Origin: Paracraurococcus ruber
GTDB taxonomy: Bacteria; Pseudomonadota; Alphaproteobacteria; Acetobacterales; Acetobacteraceae
Direction: 5' to 3'
Assembly (NCBI RefSeq): GCF_004353985.1
Contig: NZ_SMOA01000006.1
Coordinates: 16,583 to 80,582, forward strand
Length of the DNA: 64,000 nucleotides
Made by a program: the position numbers and the translations under genes. Below are positions 44,539 through 53,258 of the stretch, piece after piece. The notes beneath the pieces are model-generated. The model saw only the letters and a list, made by a program, of their open reading frames with translations, did not search any database and was not told the origin of the DNA. Every line of letters starts with the position of its first letter. The stretch's first letter is position 1.

Positions 44539-46155
44539 TCAGCCGGTGGGCGGCCGCGCGCGTTCCGCCCGCAGCGGCGCCGGGCGCCGAGGCGCCGTGC
44601 CGATGGGCCGCGCCGACCACACGGCCAGCGGCGCCGCCAGCAGCAGCCCGGCGATCCCCGGCAGGATCAGCAGCGCCATCGTCCCGCCGGCCGCGAAACC
44701 GGGCAGCAATGCCAGGCCCAGCAGCGTCTGCGGCGCGAAGCGGCGCAGCGCCATGGCCCAGCCGACCGCCTCCGGCACCCGCCGCTGCGGCGCCCAGCCC
44801 GACAGCCGCCGGCGGGCCAGCCGCAACAGGGTCAGCGTGTGCTCCAGCGCCGCCACCGGTTCCAGCAGCAGCCCGAAGGCGAGATCCTGCGCCGCCTCCC
44901 GCAGCAGGGTGGCGCGGCGGGTGCGGCCGGGGCGCAGCAGGCTTTCGGCATGGCCGGCCAGCTTCGGCAGGTTGAGCGCGACGAAGGAGGCAAGGACCAG
45001 CGCCAGCAGCAGGCCGGGCGGCGTCGCATCCCCGCCGCCGGTGGCGAGGTTCAGCGCCGCCAGCGGCAGCACCGCCAGCCAGAGCGGCGCCAGCGCGTAG
45101 TGCAGCACGCCCAGCACCATCTGGAACCGGCCCAGCCGGCTGAATTCCGGCCGCCGCAGCAGCCCCAGCCATTGCAGGTTGCCGGCCGCCCAGCGCAGGT
45201 CGCGGCCGAAGAAGGCGGGCAGGTCGGGCGGATGCTGCTCGAAGCTGCCGGCATCGTCGGGCAGCACCCGCACCGCCCAGCCGGCGGCGTGCAGCATGGC
45301 GGCTTCCGGATGGTCGTGGCTGAGGACGGGCGTGCCGCCCGGCAGCGTCGGCAGCCGGGCGTCGCGCCGGAAGGCGGCGATGCGCAGCAGCGCGTTGTGG
45401 CCCCACCAGGGCTGCCGCGGCCCCTGCCACCAGGCCTGCCCGGTGGACCAGATGCGGCCGCCCTGCCGGTGGCCGAGGCCGAACAGCCGGGCGAAGCGGG
45501 TCTGCATCCCCGCGGGCTGGGTGTTGCCCTGCAGGACCGCCAGGGCGGGATCGGCCTGCATGGCCAGCACCAGCCGCGTCACGGCGGCCGCCGACATCTC
45601 GGAATCCGCGTCCAGCACCAGGGCGAAGTCGAAGCCCTCGGCATGGTGGTCGAGGAAGTCCATCAGGTTGCCGGCCTTGAAGCCGGCATTCTCCGTCCGG
45701 CGCCGGTAGCGCAACGCGGCGTCCGGGACGCGGGCGGCCAGCGCCGCCACCGCCGCCGCCTCCGCCTCCGCGGCCGGGCCGCAGGGCGTGTCGGAGAGGA
45801 TGCCGAGCACGAAGGCATCGCCATGCTGCGCCCGCAGGTCCCGCAGCAGCCGGGCGAGCGGCGGCAGCACCGCGCCCATATCCTCCAGCCGCACGCAGGC
45901 GGCGATCAGGGTGCGGGTCCGCAGCGGTCCCTCCGCCCGGCGGAGCGAGGGCACCACCAGCGCATCGGGGTCGGCGGCCAGCAGCCGCACGCCGAGGCCG
46001 ACCAGGCCGGTGGCGGCGGCAAGGCCCAGCCAGGGCGCATTGGCGCCGTAGCAGAGCAGGATGAGCGCTTCCCACGGCGTCCAGCCGCCGGCCGACAGCA
46101 CCGCCCAGGCCAGTGCCAGCAGGCCGAGCGTGATGCCGGCCGTGAGCGCCGCCAT
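44539..46155 (-). CDS. opgH: Glucans biosynthesis glucosyltransferase OpgH (MdoH)-like, short form
   Basis: About 538 residues. The GT2 catalytic part is clear: AACVRLEDMGAVLPPLARLL, then RRTENAGFKAGNLMDFL, LVLDADSEMS with the metal-binding Asp pair, WWGHNALLRI, LSHDHPEAAMLHAAGW and RDLRWAAGNLQWLGLL (the Q/R-x-x-R-W-type motif). At least five membrane helices flank it. OpgH polymerises UDP-glucose into periplasmic beta-glucan backbones. The usual long N-terminal cytoplasmic region is missing: the frame opens just after the overlapping upstream gene, and the first possible starts are the GTG at 46158 or ATG at 46155. No opgG is adjacent. Confidence 0.88.
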   Translation of the reverse strand: MAALTAGITLGLLALAWAVLSAGGWTPWEALILLCYGANAPWLGLAAATGLVGLGVRLLAADPDALVVPSLRRAEGPLRTRTLIAACVRLEDMGAVLPPLARLLRDLRAQHGDAFVLGILSDTPCGPAAEAEAAAVAALAARVPDAALRYRRRTENAGFKAGNLMDFLDHHAEGFDFALVLDADSEMSAAAVTRLVLAMQADPALAVLQGNTQPAGMQTRFARLFGLGHRQGGRIWSTGQAWWQGPRQPWWGHNALLRIAAFRRDARLPTLPGGTPVLSHDHPEAAMLHAAGWAVRVLPDDAGSFEQHPPDLPAFFGRDLRWAAGNLQWLGLLRRPEFSRLGRFQMVLGVLHYALAPLWLAVLPLAALNLATGGGDATPPGLLLALVLASFVALNLPKLAGHAESLLRPGRTRRATLLREAAQDLAFGLLLEPVAALEHTLTLLRLARRRLSGWAPQRRVPEAVGWAMALRRFAPQTLLGLALLPGFAAGGTMALLILPGIAGLLLAAPLAVWSARPIGTAPRRPAPLRAERARPPTG

Positions 46156-46193
46156 CACGGCGCGCCGCGGCGCGAGGCGTTCGACGGGCTGGG

Positions 46194-46826
46194 TCAGGCG
46201 GCGACGCCCCGCGGCGCATCCAGCAGCCCGGCAGCCGCCGCCAGCACGGCCAGGATGCGGCGCGGCACCTCCGGGCTGGTGCAGGTGTAGGTCGGGCTGG
46301 GATGCGGCATGGCCAGCACCGGCATGCCGGGCCGCGCCGTGGTGAGCGCCGGCGCGGCAAGGCCGGCGAAGCGCCCGGCCAGCACGGCGACCGCGAGCCG
46401 CGGCAGCAGGTCGAGCACGGCCGGCAACAGGGAAAGGCCCGCCGCGCGCTCGGCCCGGGTCGGCGCCCGGTTGCGCGCGCCCGGCGCGTGGATGAGGAAG
46501 GGCACGGCGTTCCAGATCAGTATATCGGCCCGGGCGATCCCGGTCGCCGCCAGGAAGTGGCGGAGATTGGCGCCGGTGGGCGTCGGGTTGTCGCGGGAGA
46601 CGAGGCCGGTGGCGGGCATGGACGGCCCCGGCGTCTCCAGCAGCAGGAGCAGGCGCGCACCGGTGCCGCCATCCGCCGGATCGGCATCCGGCATGGCGCG
46701 GCCGGTCGTGCGGCGCATCGCGTCGATGCAGCGGGCGAGCGGCGCCATGTGCGGCGCCGCGAGCGCGGCGCGGCGGGCGGCGAGGATGGCGGGATCGGCC
46801 AGAGGCGCGGTCACCGGCGCGGTCAT
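46194..46826 (-). CDS. Uracil-DNA glycosylase superfamily protein
   Basis: A 210-residue protein of the UDG fold. LLLLLETPGPSMPATG contains the ETPGP water-activating loop seen in family 4/UDGX-like enzymes. RADILIWNAVPFLIH gives the N-A-V-P motif, and VLAMPHPSPTYT the leucine-intercalation loop with conserved His. There is no N-terminal 4Fe-4S Cys set, so it is not a typical family 4 enzyme. An alternative ATG at 46922 overlaps the PIG-L stop (ATGA) and would add 32 low-complexity residues; I prefer the start at 46826, which has a G-rich ribosome site. Its link to the surrounding cluster is unclear. Confidence 0.85.
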   Translation of the reverse strand: MTAPVTAPLADPAILAARRAALAAPHMAPLARCIDAMRRTTGRAMPDADPADGGTGARLLLLLETPGPSMPATGLVSRDNPTPTGANLRHFLAATGIARADILIWNAVPFLIHAPGARNRAPTRAERAAGLSLLPAVLDLLPRLAVAVLAGRFAGLAAPALTTARPGMPVLAMPHPSPTYTCTSPEVPRRILAVLAAAAGLLDAPRGVAA

Positions 46827-46918
46827 CGGTCGCACCCCCCCCGCCGGGCGACGGGTGCCCGGGCGCGCCCGGGCGAGGGCGCGGGGCGCCGCGGCGGAGG
46901 GCACGCCGTTGCGGCTTG

Positions 46919-47668
46919 TCATGCCGCCGCCGGCCAGGTGGCGGGCAGCGGGGCGCGGCCCGCCATGCGGAAGCGCTCGACCGGCCCGGCTTCGGCGAGG
47001 GCGCGCGCCAGCCCCTCCGCCCCGCCGAACTGGAACCCGAGCTGAGAGCGGTAGGCGGCGCAGGCGGCAAGGCGCCCCGCCGCGTCGCCTTCCACCGCGC
47101 AATCCGGCAGCGCCTGCATCCGCGCGGCGAAGGGCCGGGCGGGATGGCTGTGCGGCTTCAGCGAATAGGGGAAATCTGTCCACCACAGCACCGGCAGGTC
47201 CGGCGGCAGCACCGAATCCAGCGCGCGGACGAGCTGGACATGGTCCACATGCCCGCCCACGGCCTGCGGCGCCAGCAGCAGGTCGGGCGCCGGGTGCAGC
47301 AGCGGTGCCAACAGCTGGGCGAGCGGCGCGACGACGCCATCCGCGAGGAGCGGCGGCGCGAACAGCGCCCGCGCATCGGGGTAGCCGCGATGCGGCGCCT
47401 CCGGCAGGTCGAGCCAGAGCGGCCGGACGCCGAGCGCGGCGCAGGCTGCCGCATCCTCCGCCCGGCGCAGCGCCATGTAGTCCACCGACGCGTCCAGCCC
47501 CTTGTCCAGCTGGCAGGCCAGGGCGAAGCCGCCGGGATCGGTCACGCTGCGGGTGAAGACGGTGCACAGCGTCACCGTCCAGCCATGCGCGGCCAGCCGC
47601 GCCAGCGTGCCGCCGCAGGAGAAGGCGGCATCGTCGAGATGCGGCGAGAGGGCGAGCGCGCGCGGCAT
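46919..47668 (-). CDS. PIG-L family N-deacetylase
   Basis: A 249-residue zinc-dependent deacetylase of the PIG-L/MshB/BshB fold. The metal site is SPHLDDAAFSCGG (H10, D12, D13) plus GGHVDHVQL with H140/H143. Known members remove acetyl from N-acetylglucosaminyl conjugates, including GlcNAc-inositol (mycothiol), GlcNAc-PI and GlcNAc-malate. It starts at the ATG sharing one base with the stop of the GT4 gene (TGATG), so the two are coupled. With inositol-phosphate synthase in the same cluster, a GlcNAc-inositol-like substrate is a reasonable inference. Confidence 0.9.
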   Translation of the reverse strand: MPRALALSPHLDDAAFSCGGTLARLAAHGWTVTLCTVFTRSVTDPGGFALACQLDKGLDASVDYMALRRAEDAAACAALGVRPLWLDLPEAPHRGYPDARALFAPPLLADGVVAPLAQLLAPLLHPAPDLLLAPQAVGGHVDHVQLVRALDSVLPPDLPVLWWTDFPYSLKPHSHPARPFAARMQALPDCAVEGDAAGRLAACAAYRSQLGFQFGGAEGLARALAEAGPVERFRMAGRAPLPATWPAAA

Positions 47669-48909
47669 CAGAGGAGATGCGGCTGCGCCCGGAAGCGGCA
47701 GGACGGGTCTTGCGGCAGCACGGGGTCGAAGCCGGTGCGCGGCGCCTCGCCATGCACGCGGGCATAGACATCCATGATTTGCCGCCCGACGGCGTCCCAG
47801 GAATAGGTGCGGCGGCATTCCTCCAGCGCCGCGGCGGCCAGGCGGCGGCGGAGCGACGCGTCCTCGATGATGCGGCGGAGCGCCTGCGCCAGGGCCGGAA
47901 TGTCGCCCGGCTGGACCAGCAGCCCGTTCTCCTCGTTCCGCAGGCAATCGACCACGCCGACGGCGTAGCAGGCGACGCTGGGCAGGCCGCTGGCCATGGC
48001 TTCGAGGATGGTGTTGGAGAAGCCCTCGGCATAGGTCGGGCTGACGAAGACATCGGCCTCCCGGTACAGGGGCGGCGCGGCGGCATAGTCGGCATAGCCG
48101 CTGAAGCGCACGGGCACGCCCAGCTCGGCGGCCAGGGCCTGGGTCGAATCATGGTCCGGGCCGATGCCGGAGACGGTGGCGGCGAAGGGCACGCCCTGGT
48201 CCTGCAGGATCTTCAGCGCGTGCATCATGTCCAGCGAGCCTTTCCGCCGGTCCACGCGACCATGGTAGAGCAGCCGCACCGGATCGGCGGCATGCCCGGG
48301 CCGATGGCCGGGTGCCGGATGGAAGCGCGTGGTGTCGACCGCGCCCGGGACGATGGTGAAGATGTCCCGCGACACGCCGAGCCGCTCGACGACCTCGCTG
48401 GCGAAGCTCTCGCAGCCGATCAGCAGCGCATTGGCGTTGTTCAGCACGTTCAGCATGCCGATGCGGTGCGTCTCGCAGCAGGAGCCGACCCAGTGGCCGT
48501 CGCCGCCCTGGATGGAAACGACGGTGGGGATGCCGATCTGCCGCGCCGCCAGCAGCACCGCCCAGCCATTCGGGTAGCCGTACTGCGCATGCAGGACGTC
48601 GAAGGGCTGCTTCCGGTGCTCGGCGAGGATCACCTCCACCATGTCCTGCACGTCGCGCTCGAAATCGGCGCCGCCCGGCTCGGCGAAGGCTTCCTCGCCC
48701 AGCGATTGCCGGCCGATGACGGTGACGCCGGGCACAGGCGGCGGCGGGCCGCCGCCATAGACGCGGGTGCCGGTCGGGTCGCCGCGATACTGGCTGACCA
48801 TGGTCACGTCATGCCCGGCGGCGACCAGCTGGCGCAGCAGGTTCACCGCATAGACGCTCATCCCGCTGATCGCCGGGAAGAAGCGGCGGGAGCAGAACAG
48901 GATCCTCAT
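47668..48909 (-). CDS. Family 4 glycosyltransferase (GT-B fold, MshA-like group)
   Basis: 413 residues. The N-terminal domain starts MRILFCSRRFFPAISGMSVYAVNLLRQL with the glycine-rich acceptor loop. The donor domain carries LLYHGRVDRRKGSLDMM and the EX7E motif in YAEGFSNTILEAMASGLP (about residues 293-310), whose Glu residues hold the nucleotide-sugar. This retaining GT-B type includes MshA (GlcNAc to inositol phosphate) and BshA. The specific donor and acceptor are not readable. It is separated from the isomerase gene upstream by 81 bases, the longest gap in the cluster after the MFS gene, and coupled to PIG-L downstream. Confidence 0.92.
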   Translation of the reverse strand: MRILFCSRRFFPAISGMSVYAVNLLRQLVAAGHDVTMVSQYRGDPTGTRVYGGGPPPPVPGVTVIGRQSLGEEAFAEPGGADFERDVQDMVEVILAEHRKQPFDVLHAQYGYPNGWAVLLAARQIGIPTVVSIQGGDGHWVGSCCETHRIGMLNVLNNANALLIGCESFASEVVERLGVSRDIFTIVPGAVDTTRFHPAPGHRPGHAADPVRLLYHGRVDRRKGSLDMMHALKILQDQGVPFAATVSGIGPDHDSTQALAAELGVPVRFSGYADYAAAPPLYREADVFVSPTYAEGFSNTILEAMASGLPSVACYAVGVVDCLRNEENGLLVQPGDIPALAQALRRIIEDASLRRRLAAAALEECRRTYSWDAVGRQIMDVYARVHGEAPRTGFDPVLPQDPSCRFRAQPHLL

Positions 48910-48990
48910 GCCCGTGCCTCCGAAGGCCGGCCGCGGCCGCCGGTCGCATGGCCCCCGCGCGACGCCGCGGGCCTGTGGCCCGCCATTCCG

Positions 48991-49905
48991 TTATGCATTG
49001 CGGTCCTCCCTGCACCGCAGCAGCCAGTCCAGCGACTGCGGGATCATCCTGTCGGCGCGGTGGCTCTCCCGCGACAGCTCGACGCAGACCAGGCGCGTGA
49101 AGCCGATGCCTTCCAGCGCGTCGAGGCAGGCGGGGATGTCCATGTCGCCCTCGCCGAAGGGGAGATGGGTGTGGTCGCCGCGGCGCATGTCCTCGATCGC
49201 CACCGTGCCGAGGCTGCCGGCGAATTCGCGCACCGCATCGGGCGGCGCGCGTTCCTGCGTCACCAGGCAATGGCCGAGGTCGAGCGCCAGCATCAGGGCC
49301 GGGCACTGCGCCCGCAGCAGCGCCCAGTCGTCCAGCGTCTCCAGCAGCATGCCCGGCTCCGGCTCCAGCGCCGCCGTGACGCCGCGCGCCTGGGCGTGTT
49401 CCAGCACCTGCGTCACGCCCTGCAGCAGCCATTCGCCGGCCTCGCCGCGGTCCACCCCAGGCAGGGGCACGCCGGCCCAGAAGGACACCGCCTCGGCGCC
49501 CAGGATGCCGCCGATGTCGATGGCGCGGCGCAGGAATTCCACCCGCCGCGCCCGGCCCTCGGCATTCGGCGTCAGCAGCGTGGGCTCGTGCTTGCGCCGG
49601 GGGTCGAGCAGGAAGCGTGCCCCGGTCTCGATCACGCAGCCGAGGTTGCGGGCGTGCAGGTCGCGCGCCAGCGCCTCCGTGCGCTGCACCCAGCCCTCCT
49701 CCATCGGGTCGAGGTGATGGTGGTCGAGCGTCAGCGCCACGCCGTCATAGCCGGCGATGCCGATCAGCGCGACGGCATCCGCCAGCCGGTGGTTGGCCGC
49801 GCCATTGGTGTTGTAGGCGAAGCGCAGCCCGCCATTCGGCCGCGGCGCCGGGTCCTCCGGGGCAAGCTGGGCCGCCGGTTCCGGCACCTGCTCCGTCGCG
49901 CTCAT
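48991..49905 (-). CDS. Sugar phosphate isomerase/epimerase-like TIM-barrel protein
   Basis: A 304-residue xylose-isomerase-like (AP endonuclease 2 superfamily) barrel. Metal-binding positions are suggested by TAALEPEPGM (near residue 180), LALDLGHCL (206), VAIEDMRRGDHTHLPFGEGDMD (about 230-255) and CVELSRESHR (273). Members include inosose dehydratase IolE, IolI and hydroxypyruvate isomerase, so an inositol-derived ketose substrate is plausible here. The first 25 residues are a low-complexity leader. The start ATG overlaps the YcaO stop as ATGA. Confidence 0.88.
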   Translation of the reverse strand: MSATEQVPEPAAQLAPEDPAPRPNGGLRFAYNTNGAANHRLADAVALIGIAGYDGVALTLDHHHLDPMEEGWVQRTEALARDLHARNLGCVIETGARFLLDPRRKHEPTLLTPNAEGRARRVEFLRRAIDIGGILGAEAVSFWAGVPLPGVDRGEAGEWLLQGVTQVLEHAQARGVTAALEPEPGMLLETLDDWALLRAQCPALMLALDLGHCLVTQERAPPDAVREFAGSLGTVAIEDMRRGDHTHLPFGEGDMDIPACLDALEGIGFTRLVCVELSRESHRADRMIPQSLDWLLRCREDRNA

Positions 49906-51371
49906 GCCGCGCGGCGCCGGCGGTGCAGCTGGGCGGCGAAGGGCCCGCTTTCCCGGTACAGCGGATAGAGCGTGCCGACGATGCGATCCGCCTCCGCTGC
50001 GTCAAACCAGGCCGGGCCGCCGCAGAGCGCCTCATCCCCCGGGCGCAGGCGGACGCGGCGGGCGCCGTCCCGCGGCGCGTCGAGGATCAGCCGGTCGCCG
50101 CGCGCCCGCAGCCGCCGCACGCCGCGCCAGCCGATGCGGTGGTAGCTCATCGTCTCGCTCTCCAGGCCGGGGACGATGGTCTTCACCACCTTCACCGGCC
50201 CCTGCGCGGGGGAGCAATCGACGATGATCGGCTCGAGCCCTTCCGCCGCCAGGCGCTCCGTCAGCAGGGCAAGGCGCGCCCGGCTGTCGGCGATGGAGGC
50301 GGCCGGGACGGTCGGCAGGTCGGAGAACCTCACCCGCCGCCGCTCGGAGAAGACGCTGCCGGCCAGGCGCCGCCGCAGCTCCGCCGCATCCTGGCCCACC
50401 CATTCGGCCATGGAGTCGAGGGCACGGTTCTCCTCGTCCTCGATCATCGCCACGTCCATCTGGCGTTCCACATAGTCCCGCGGCAGGGCCGCGGTGACGG
50501 TGTCGATCGGGCCATGCGTCGCCGCCTTGCGGGACCGGCTGCCGCAGAACTCCACCAGCGCCTTGCGCAGGGACCGCGCGCGGTCCGGATGCGCCGCCTC
50601 GCCGCAGCTCGTCACCTGGATCGGCACGGTCGGCGTGCCGCGGTCGTCGCCCACGACGTACAGGTTGGGGATGCCGAAATCCGTGCAGGCCAGCTTGATG
50701 CGGACATCGATGCCGAGGCCGCGCAGGCGGTCGAGCAGCGCTGCGACCTCGGGCTCCTCGACCGCATCGGGCTCCACCGCCACGCCCTGGTCCAGCGCAC
50801 GATAGGTGACGACGTTGCCGTCGCGCTGCAGCAGCTCCATCAGCCCATGCGCGATGGCATGCGGCAGGTCGAAGCCGGCGCCGAGCCCGTTGGTGATGGG
50901 CATGATCAGCCGCGCCTTCTCCTCCCCCAGCTGGTAGGGATAGGCGGCGACCCATTCGCGCGGGACGAGGATGGGCTCGCCCGACAGGCGCTGGCCCCAG
51001 ACCCAGGTCAGCGGCATGTCGTCGGACCAGGGGCTGCCCGCGGGCAGGCAGAGCGTCAGCGGGTCCACCACCGCCCGGGCGCCGTGCCGCCGCACCAGCT
51101 CGGCATAGGAGCCGAGGATGCGCTCGGCCCGCCGCACCCAGGCATGGACATGCACCTCCTCGCACAGCTCGCCGAGGGCGCCGACCTCGCCCTCGATGGG
51201 CTCGAAGCCGTAGCCGTAGCCGATGGTGGCGGGCTCGTCCGGCAGGATCAGGTTGGCCTGCACCACGGGGATGCCGATGCGGTCCAGCTGGTCGATGCGG
51301 AAGACCGAGACATGGCCCTTGGCGGGCATCGAGTCGCGGAAGGCCTTGGCGACCTCGTGCAGGTCGGTCAT
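49902..51371 (-). CDS. YcaO-like family protein
   Basis: A 489-residue YcaO-domain protein. YcaO enzymes use ATP to activate an amide carbonyl, forming azolines, thioamides or amidines. The nucleotide-binding Glu-rich helices are recognisable as GALGELCEEVHVHAWVRRAE (near residue 62) and AIAHGLMELLQRDGNVVTYR (near 168), the analogues of the SxxxExxER and ExxE/Q motifs. TSCGEAAHPDRARSLRKALVEFCGSR (about residue 250) supplies the third element. No TfuA, cyclodehydratase partner or precursor-peptide gene is adjacent. It is coupled at both ends by ATGA overlaps (49902-49905 and 51368-51371). Confidence 0.9.
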   Translation of the reverse strand: MTDLHEVAKAFRDSMPAKGHVSVFRIDQLDRIGIPVVQANLILPDEPATIGYGYGFEPIEGEVGALGELCEEVHVHAWVRRAERILGSYAELVRRHGARAVVDPLTLCLPAGSPWSDDMPLTWVWGQRLSGEPILVPREWVAAYPYQLGEEKARLIMPITNGLGAGFDLPHAIAHGLMELLQRDGNVVTYRALDQGVAVEPDAVEEPEVAALLDRLRGLGIDVRIKLACTDFGIPNLYVVGDDRGTPTVPIQVTSCGEAAHPDRARSLRKALVEFCGSRSRKAATHGPIDTVTAALPRDYVERQMDVAMIEDEENRALDSMAEWVGQDAAELRRRLAGSVFSERRRVRFSDLPTVPAASIADSRARLALLTERLAAEGLEPIIVDCSPAQGPVKVVKTIVPGLESETMSYHRIGWRGVRRLRARGDRLILDAPRDGARRVRLRPGDEALCGGPAWFDAAEADRIVGTLYPLYRESGPFAAQLHRRRRAA

Positions 51372-52216
51372 CGGGTCGCACTCCTGCGCAATTCGCTCAT
51401 CGGGATGTGCCGCACGCCGGGCGGGCCGCGCAGCTGGTCGTCCAGCACCGCCAGCGCGATGTCGCGCGTGACGCCAGGCGCGTGCTCGAAGGGCGTGCAG
51501 ACCGTGTCGAAGTCCAGCGCCTCGATCACCGCGCGGTAGCGGCGGATCTCCGCCGGGGTCAGCGGGATGGACTTGTGGAAGGCCTTGTGGGTGGAGACCG
51601 CGAGGCTGTTGCCGGCCGCGTCCTGGTCCACCTTGAAGGCGTCGCCGCAGAACAGGATCCTCCGACCCTCGTCGTGCAGCACGGCCTGGCCTTCGTAGTG
51701 GCCGCCCACATGGTGGAGGGTGAGCCCCGGCCGCAATTCCAGCGCCTCGTCATAGGGCCAGGTGACGCGGAAGGCCTTGGTCAGCCAGAGATCTTCCTTC
51801 TGGATGGCGAGGACCTCGGGCTCGAACATGTCCTGCAGCTGCCACAGCGCGCCGTAGCCATGCACATGCGACGCCGCGAGATAGCGGATGCCGCCGAGCC
51901 GCTCGATCTCGGCCAGCATCTCGTCCGTGTAGAAGGGCGCCGCCTCGAAGGCGATGTTGCCCTCCGGGTGCAGCAGCAGCCAGCCGGTGCCGTTCAGCCC
52001 GTAGCCCGGCGCGATGGAGAACGCGACCATGTCGCGGTCCAGCCGGCGCCAGCGTCCCTCGCGGATGCCGGCCCGCACCTCGGCCGGCTGCAGGAAGCGC
52101 CAGCCATCCGCCGGCAGGTCGTTGCGCGTATCGGTGCAGACCGGGCAGTCCGGCGGCGCGGCGAAATAGCGCTGCCAATGACCGCAATTGGCACAGGACC
52201 AGGGCGTCAGCGGCAT
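51368..52216 (-). CDS. MBL-fold metallo-hydrolase with N-terminal zinc ribbon
   Basis: 282 residues. A rubredoxin-like zinc ribbon comes first: C8, C11, C24 and C27 in SCANCGHWQRYFAAPPDCPVC. The metallo-beta-lactamase domain follows, with ASHVHGYGAL (H117, H119), LHHVGGHYEGQ (H168/H169/H173), FCGDAFK (D192) and TPFEHAPG. The canonical HxHxDH is altered to HVHGYG: the Asp and third His of the motif are absent, so the second metal site is probably missing or changed. The start overlaps the Gfo/Idh gene by 10 bases. Its job in the cluster is unknown. Confidence 0.87.
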   Translation of the reverse strand: MPLTPWSCANCGHWQRYFAAPPDCPVCTDTRNDLPADGWRFLQPAEVRAGIREGRWRRLDRDMVAFSIAPGYGLNGTGWLLLHPEGNIAFEAAPFYTDEMLAEIERLGGIRYLAASHVHGYGALWQLQDMFEPEVLAIQKEDLWLTKAFRVTWPYDEALELRPGLTLHHVGGHYEGQAVLHDEGRRILFCGDAFKVDQDAAGNSLAVSTHKAFHKSIPLTPAEIRRYRAVIEALDFDTVCTPFEHAPGVTRDIALAVLDDQLRGPPGVRHIPMSELRRSATR

Positions 52217-53256
52217 CCCGCGTCTCCGTCGGCTCGCGCGGGCAGGCGCGTCGCGCCATAGGCGTGCGCCAGCAGCCGCATCGTGTGGATGTCGCGCTCC
52301 AGGCAGAAGAGCTGCGCCGGTTCCTGGCCGCGCAGCCAGCGGGCGAAGGCGGCCATCTGCCGCGCGAAGGGGCTGGCGCCGGCATCGGGCACCGGCAGCG
52401 GCGTCCGCAGTCCCAGCCTGCCGTCGATCCGCGTGACCGTGCCGCCCGCGCTCTGGCCCATGGTGCGTTCGGCCAGGAACTGGCCGGTGGTGCCCAGCAC
52501 CTCCAGCCGCCGCCGCGGCAGGGCTTCCGGGCAATTGTAGGCGACATGGATCTGCACCAGCACGCCGGACGCCGTGCGGCCGATCAGCAGCGCGCCGTCA
52601 TCCACGGCATAGTCCTGCACGCGCCGCTGCGTCAGCGCGGCGATGTCGACCACCGGCTCGCCCAGCAGGTGGTCCACCAGGTCGAGGCCGTGCGGCGCCA
52701 GGTCCATCAGGGCGCCGCCGCCGGCCCGCGCCGGATCGGCCCGCCAATTGTCCCGCGCCCAGTTGGCATCCACCCAGCAGGCATAGGCGATGCGCACCGC
52801 GGTCACGGTGCCGATGGCGCCGCCGGCGATGGCGTCGCGCATCGCGCCATGCGCGGGATGGTGGCGCTGGTCGAAGGCGGTGCCGTAGGGGATGCCGGCG
52901 CGGCGCACCGCCGCCGCCATGGCCTCCGCCTCGTCCAGGCTCGCCGCCATCGGCTTCTCGCACAGCACCGGCTTGCCGGACCCCGCCGCCGCCTCCACCG
53001 CCGCGCGGTGCAGGTGATTGGGCGTGGCGACATAGACCGCCTGCACCTCCGGGTCGGCCAGCAGCGCGCGCATGTCGGCCTGCCCGCGGGCGCCCAACGC
53101 CGCGGCGTGGCGGCGCGCGCCGGAATCCGGATCGGCCACCGCCACCAGCCGGCCGCCGGCCGCCAGCAGCCCGGGCACGGCATAGTCCCGCGCCACCCAG
53201 CCGAAGCCGATGACGCCCCAGCCCAGCGACGCGGTGGTGGAAAGCGCGTCCAGCAT
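52207..53256 (-). CDS. Gfo/Idh/MocA family NAD(P)-dependent oxidoreductase
   Basis: 349 residues. The Rossmann motif is VIGFGWVARDYAVPGL near residue 13. VLCEKPMAAS gives the EKP motif with the catalytic Lys, and GGALMDLAPHGLDLVDHLLGE carries the D-x-x-x-H active-site helix. The family oxidises hydroxyls of sugars and cyclitols, for example inositol 2-dehydrogenase IdhA. In a cluster that begins with inositol-3-phosphate synthase, an inositol or inositol-glycoside substrate is the natural guess. It starts 2 bases from the methyltransferase stop. The start MLDALSTTAS was chosen because the upstream frame is methyltransferase sequence out of frame. Confidence 0.93.
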   Translation of the reverse strand: MLDALSTTASLGWGVIGFGWVARDYAVPGLLAAGGRLVAVADPDSGARRHAAALGARGQADMRALLADPEVQAVYVATPNHLHRAAVEAAAGSGKPVLCEKPMAASLDEAEAMAAAVRRAGIPYGTAFDQRHHPAHGAMRDAIAGGAIGTVTAVRIAYACWVDANWARDNWRADPARAGGGALMDLAPHGLDLVDHLLGEPVVDIAALTQRRVQDYAVDDGALLIGRTASGVLVQIHVAYNCPEALPRRRLEVLGTTGQFLAERTMGQSAGGTVTRIDGRLGLRTPLPVPDAGASPFARQMAAFARWLRGQEPAQLFCLERDIHTMRLLAHAYGATRLPARADGDAGCR

Positions 53257-53258
53257 CC

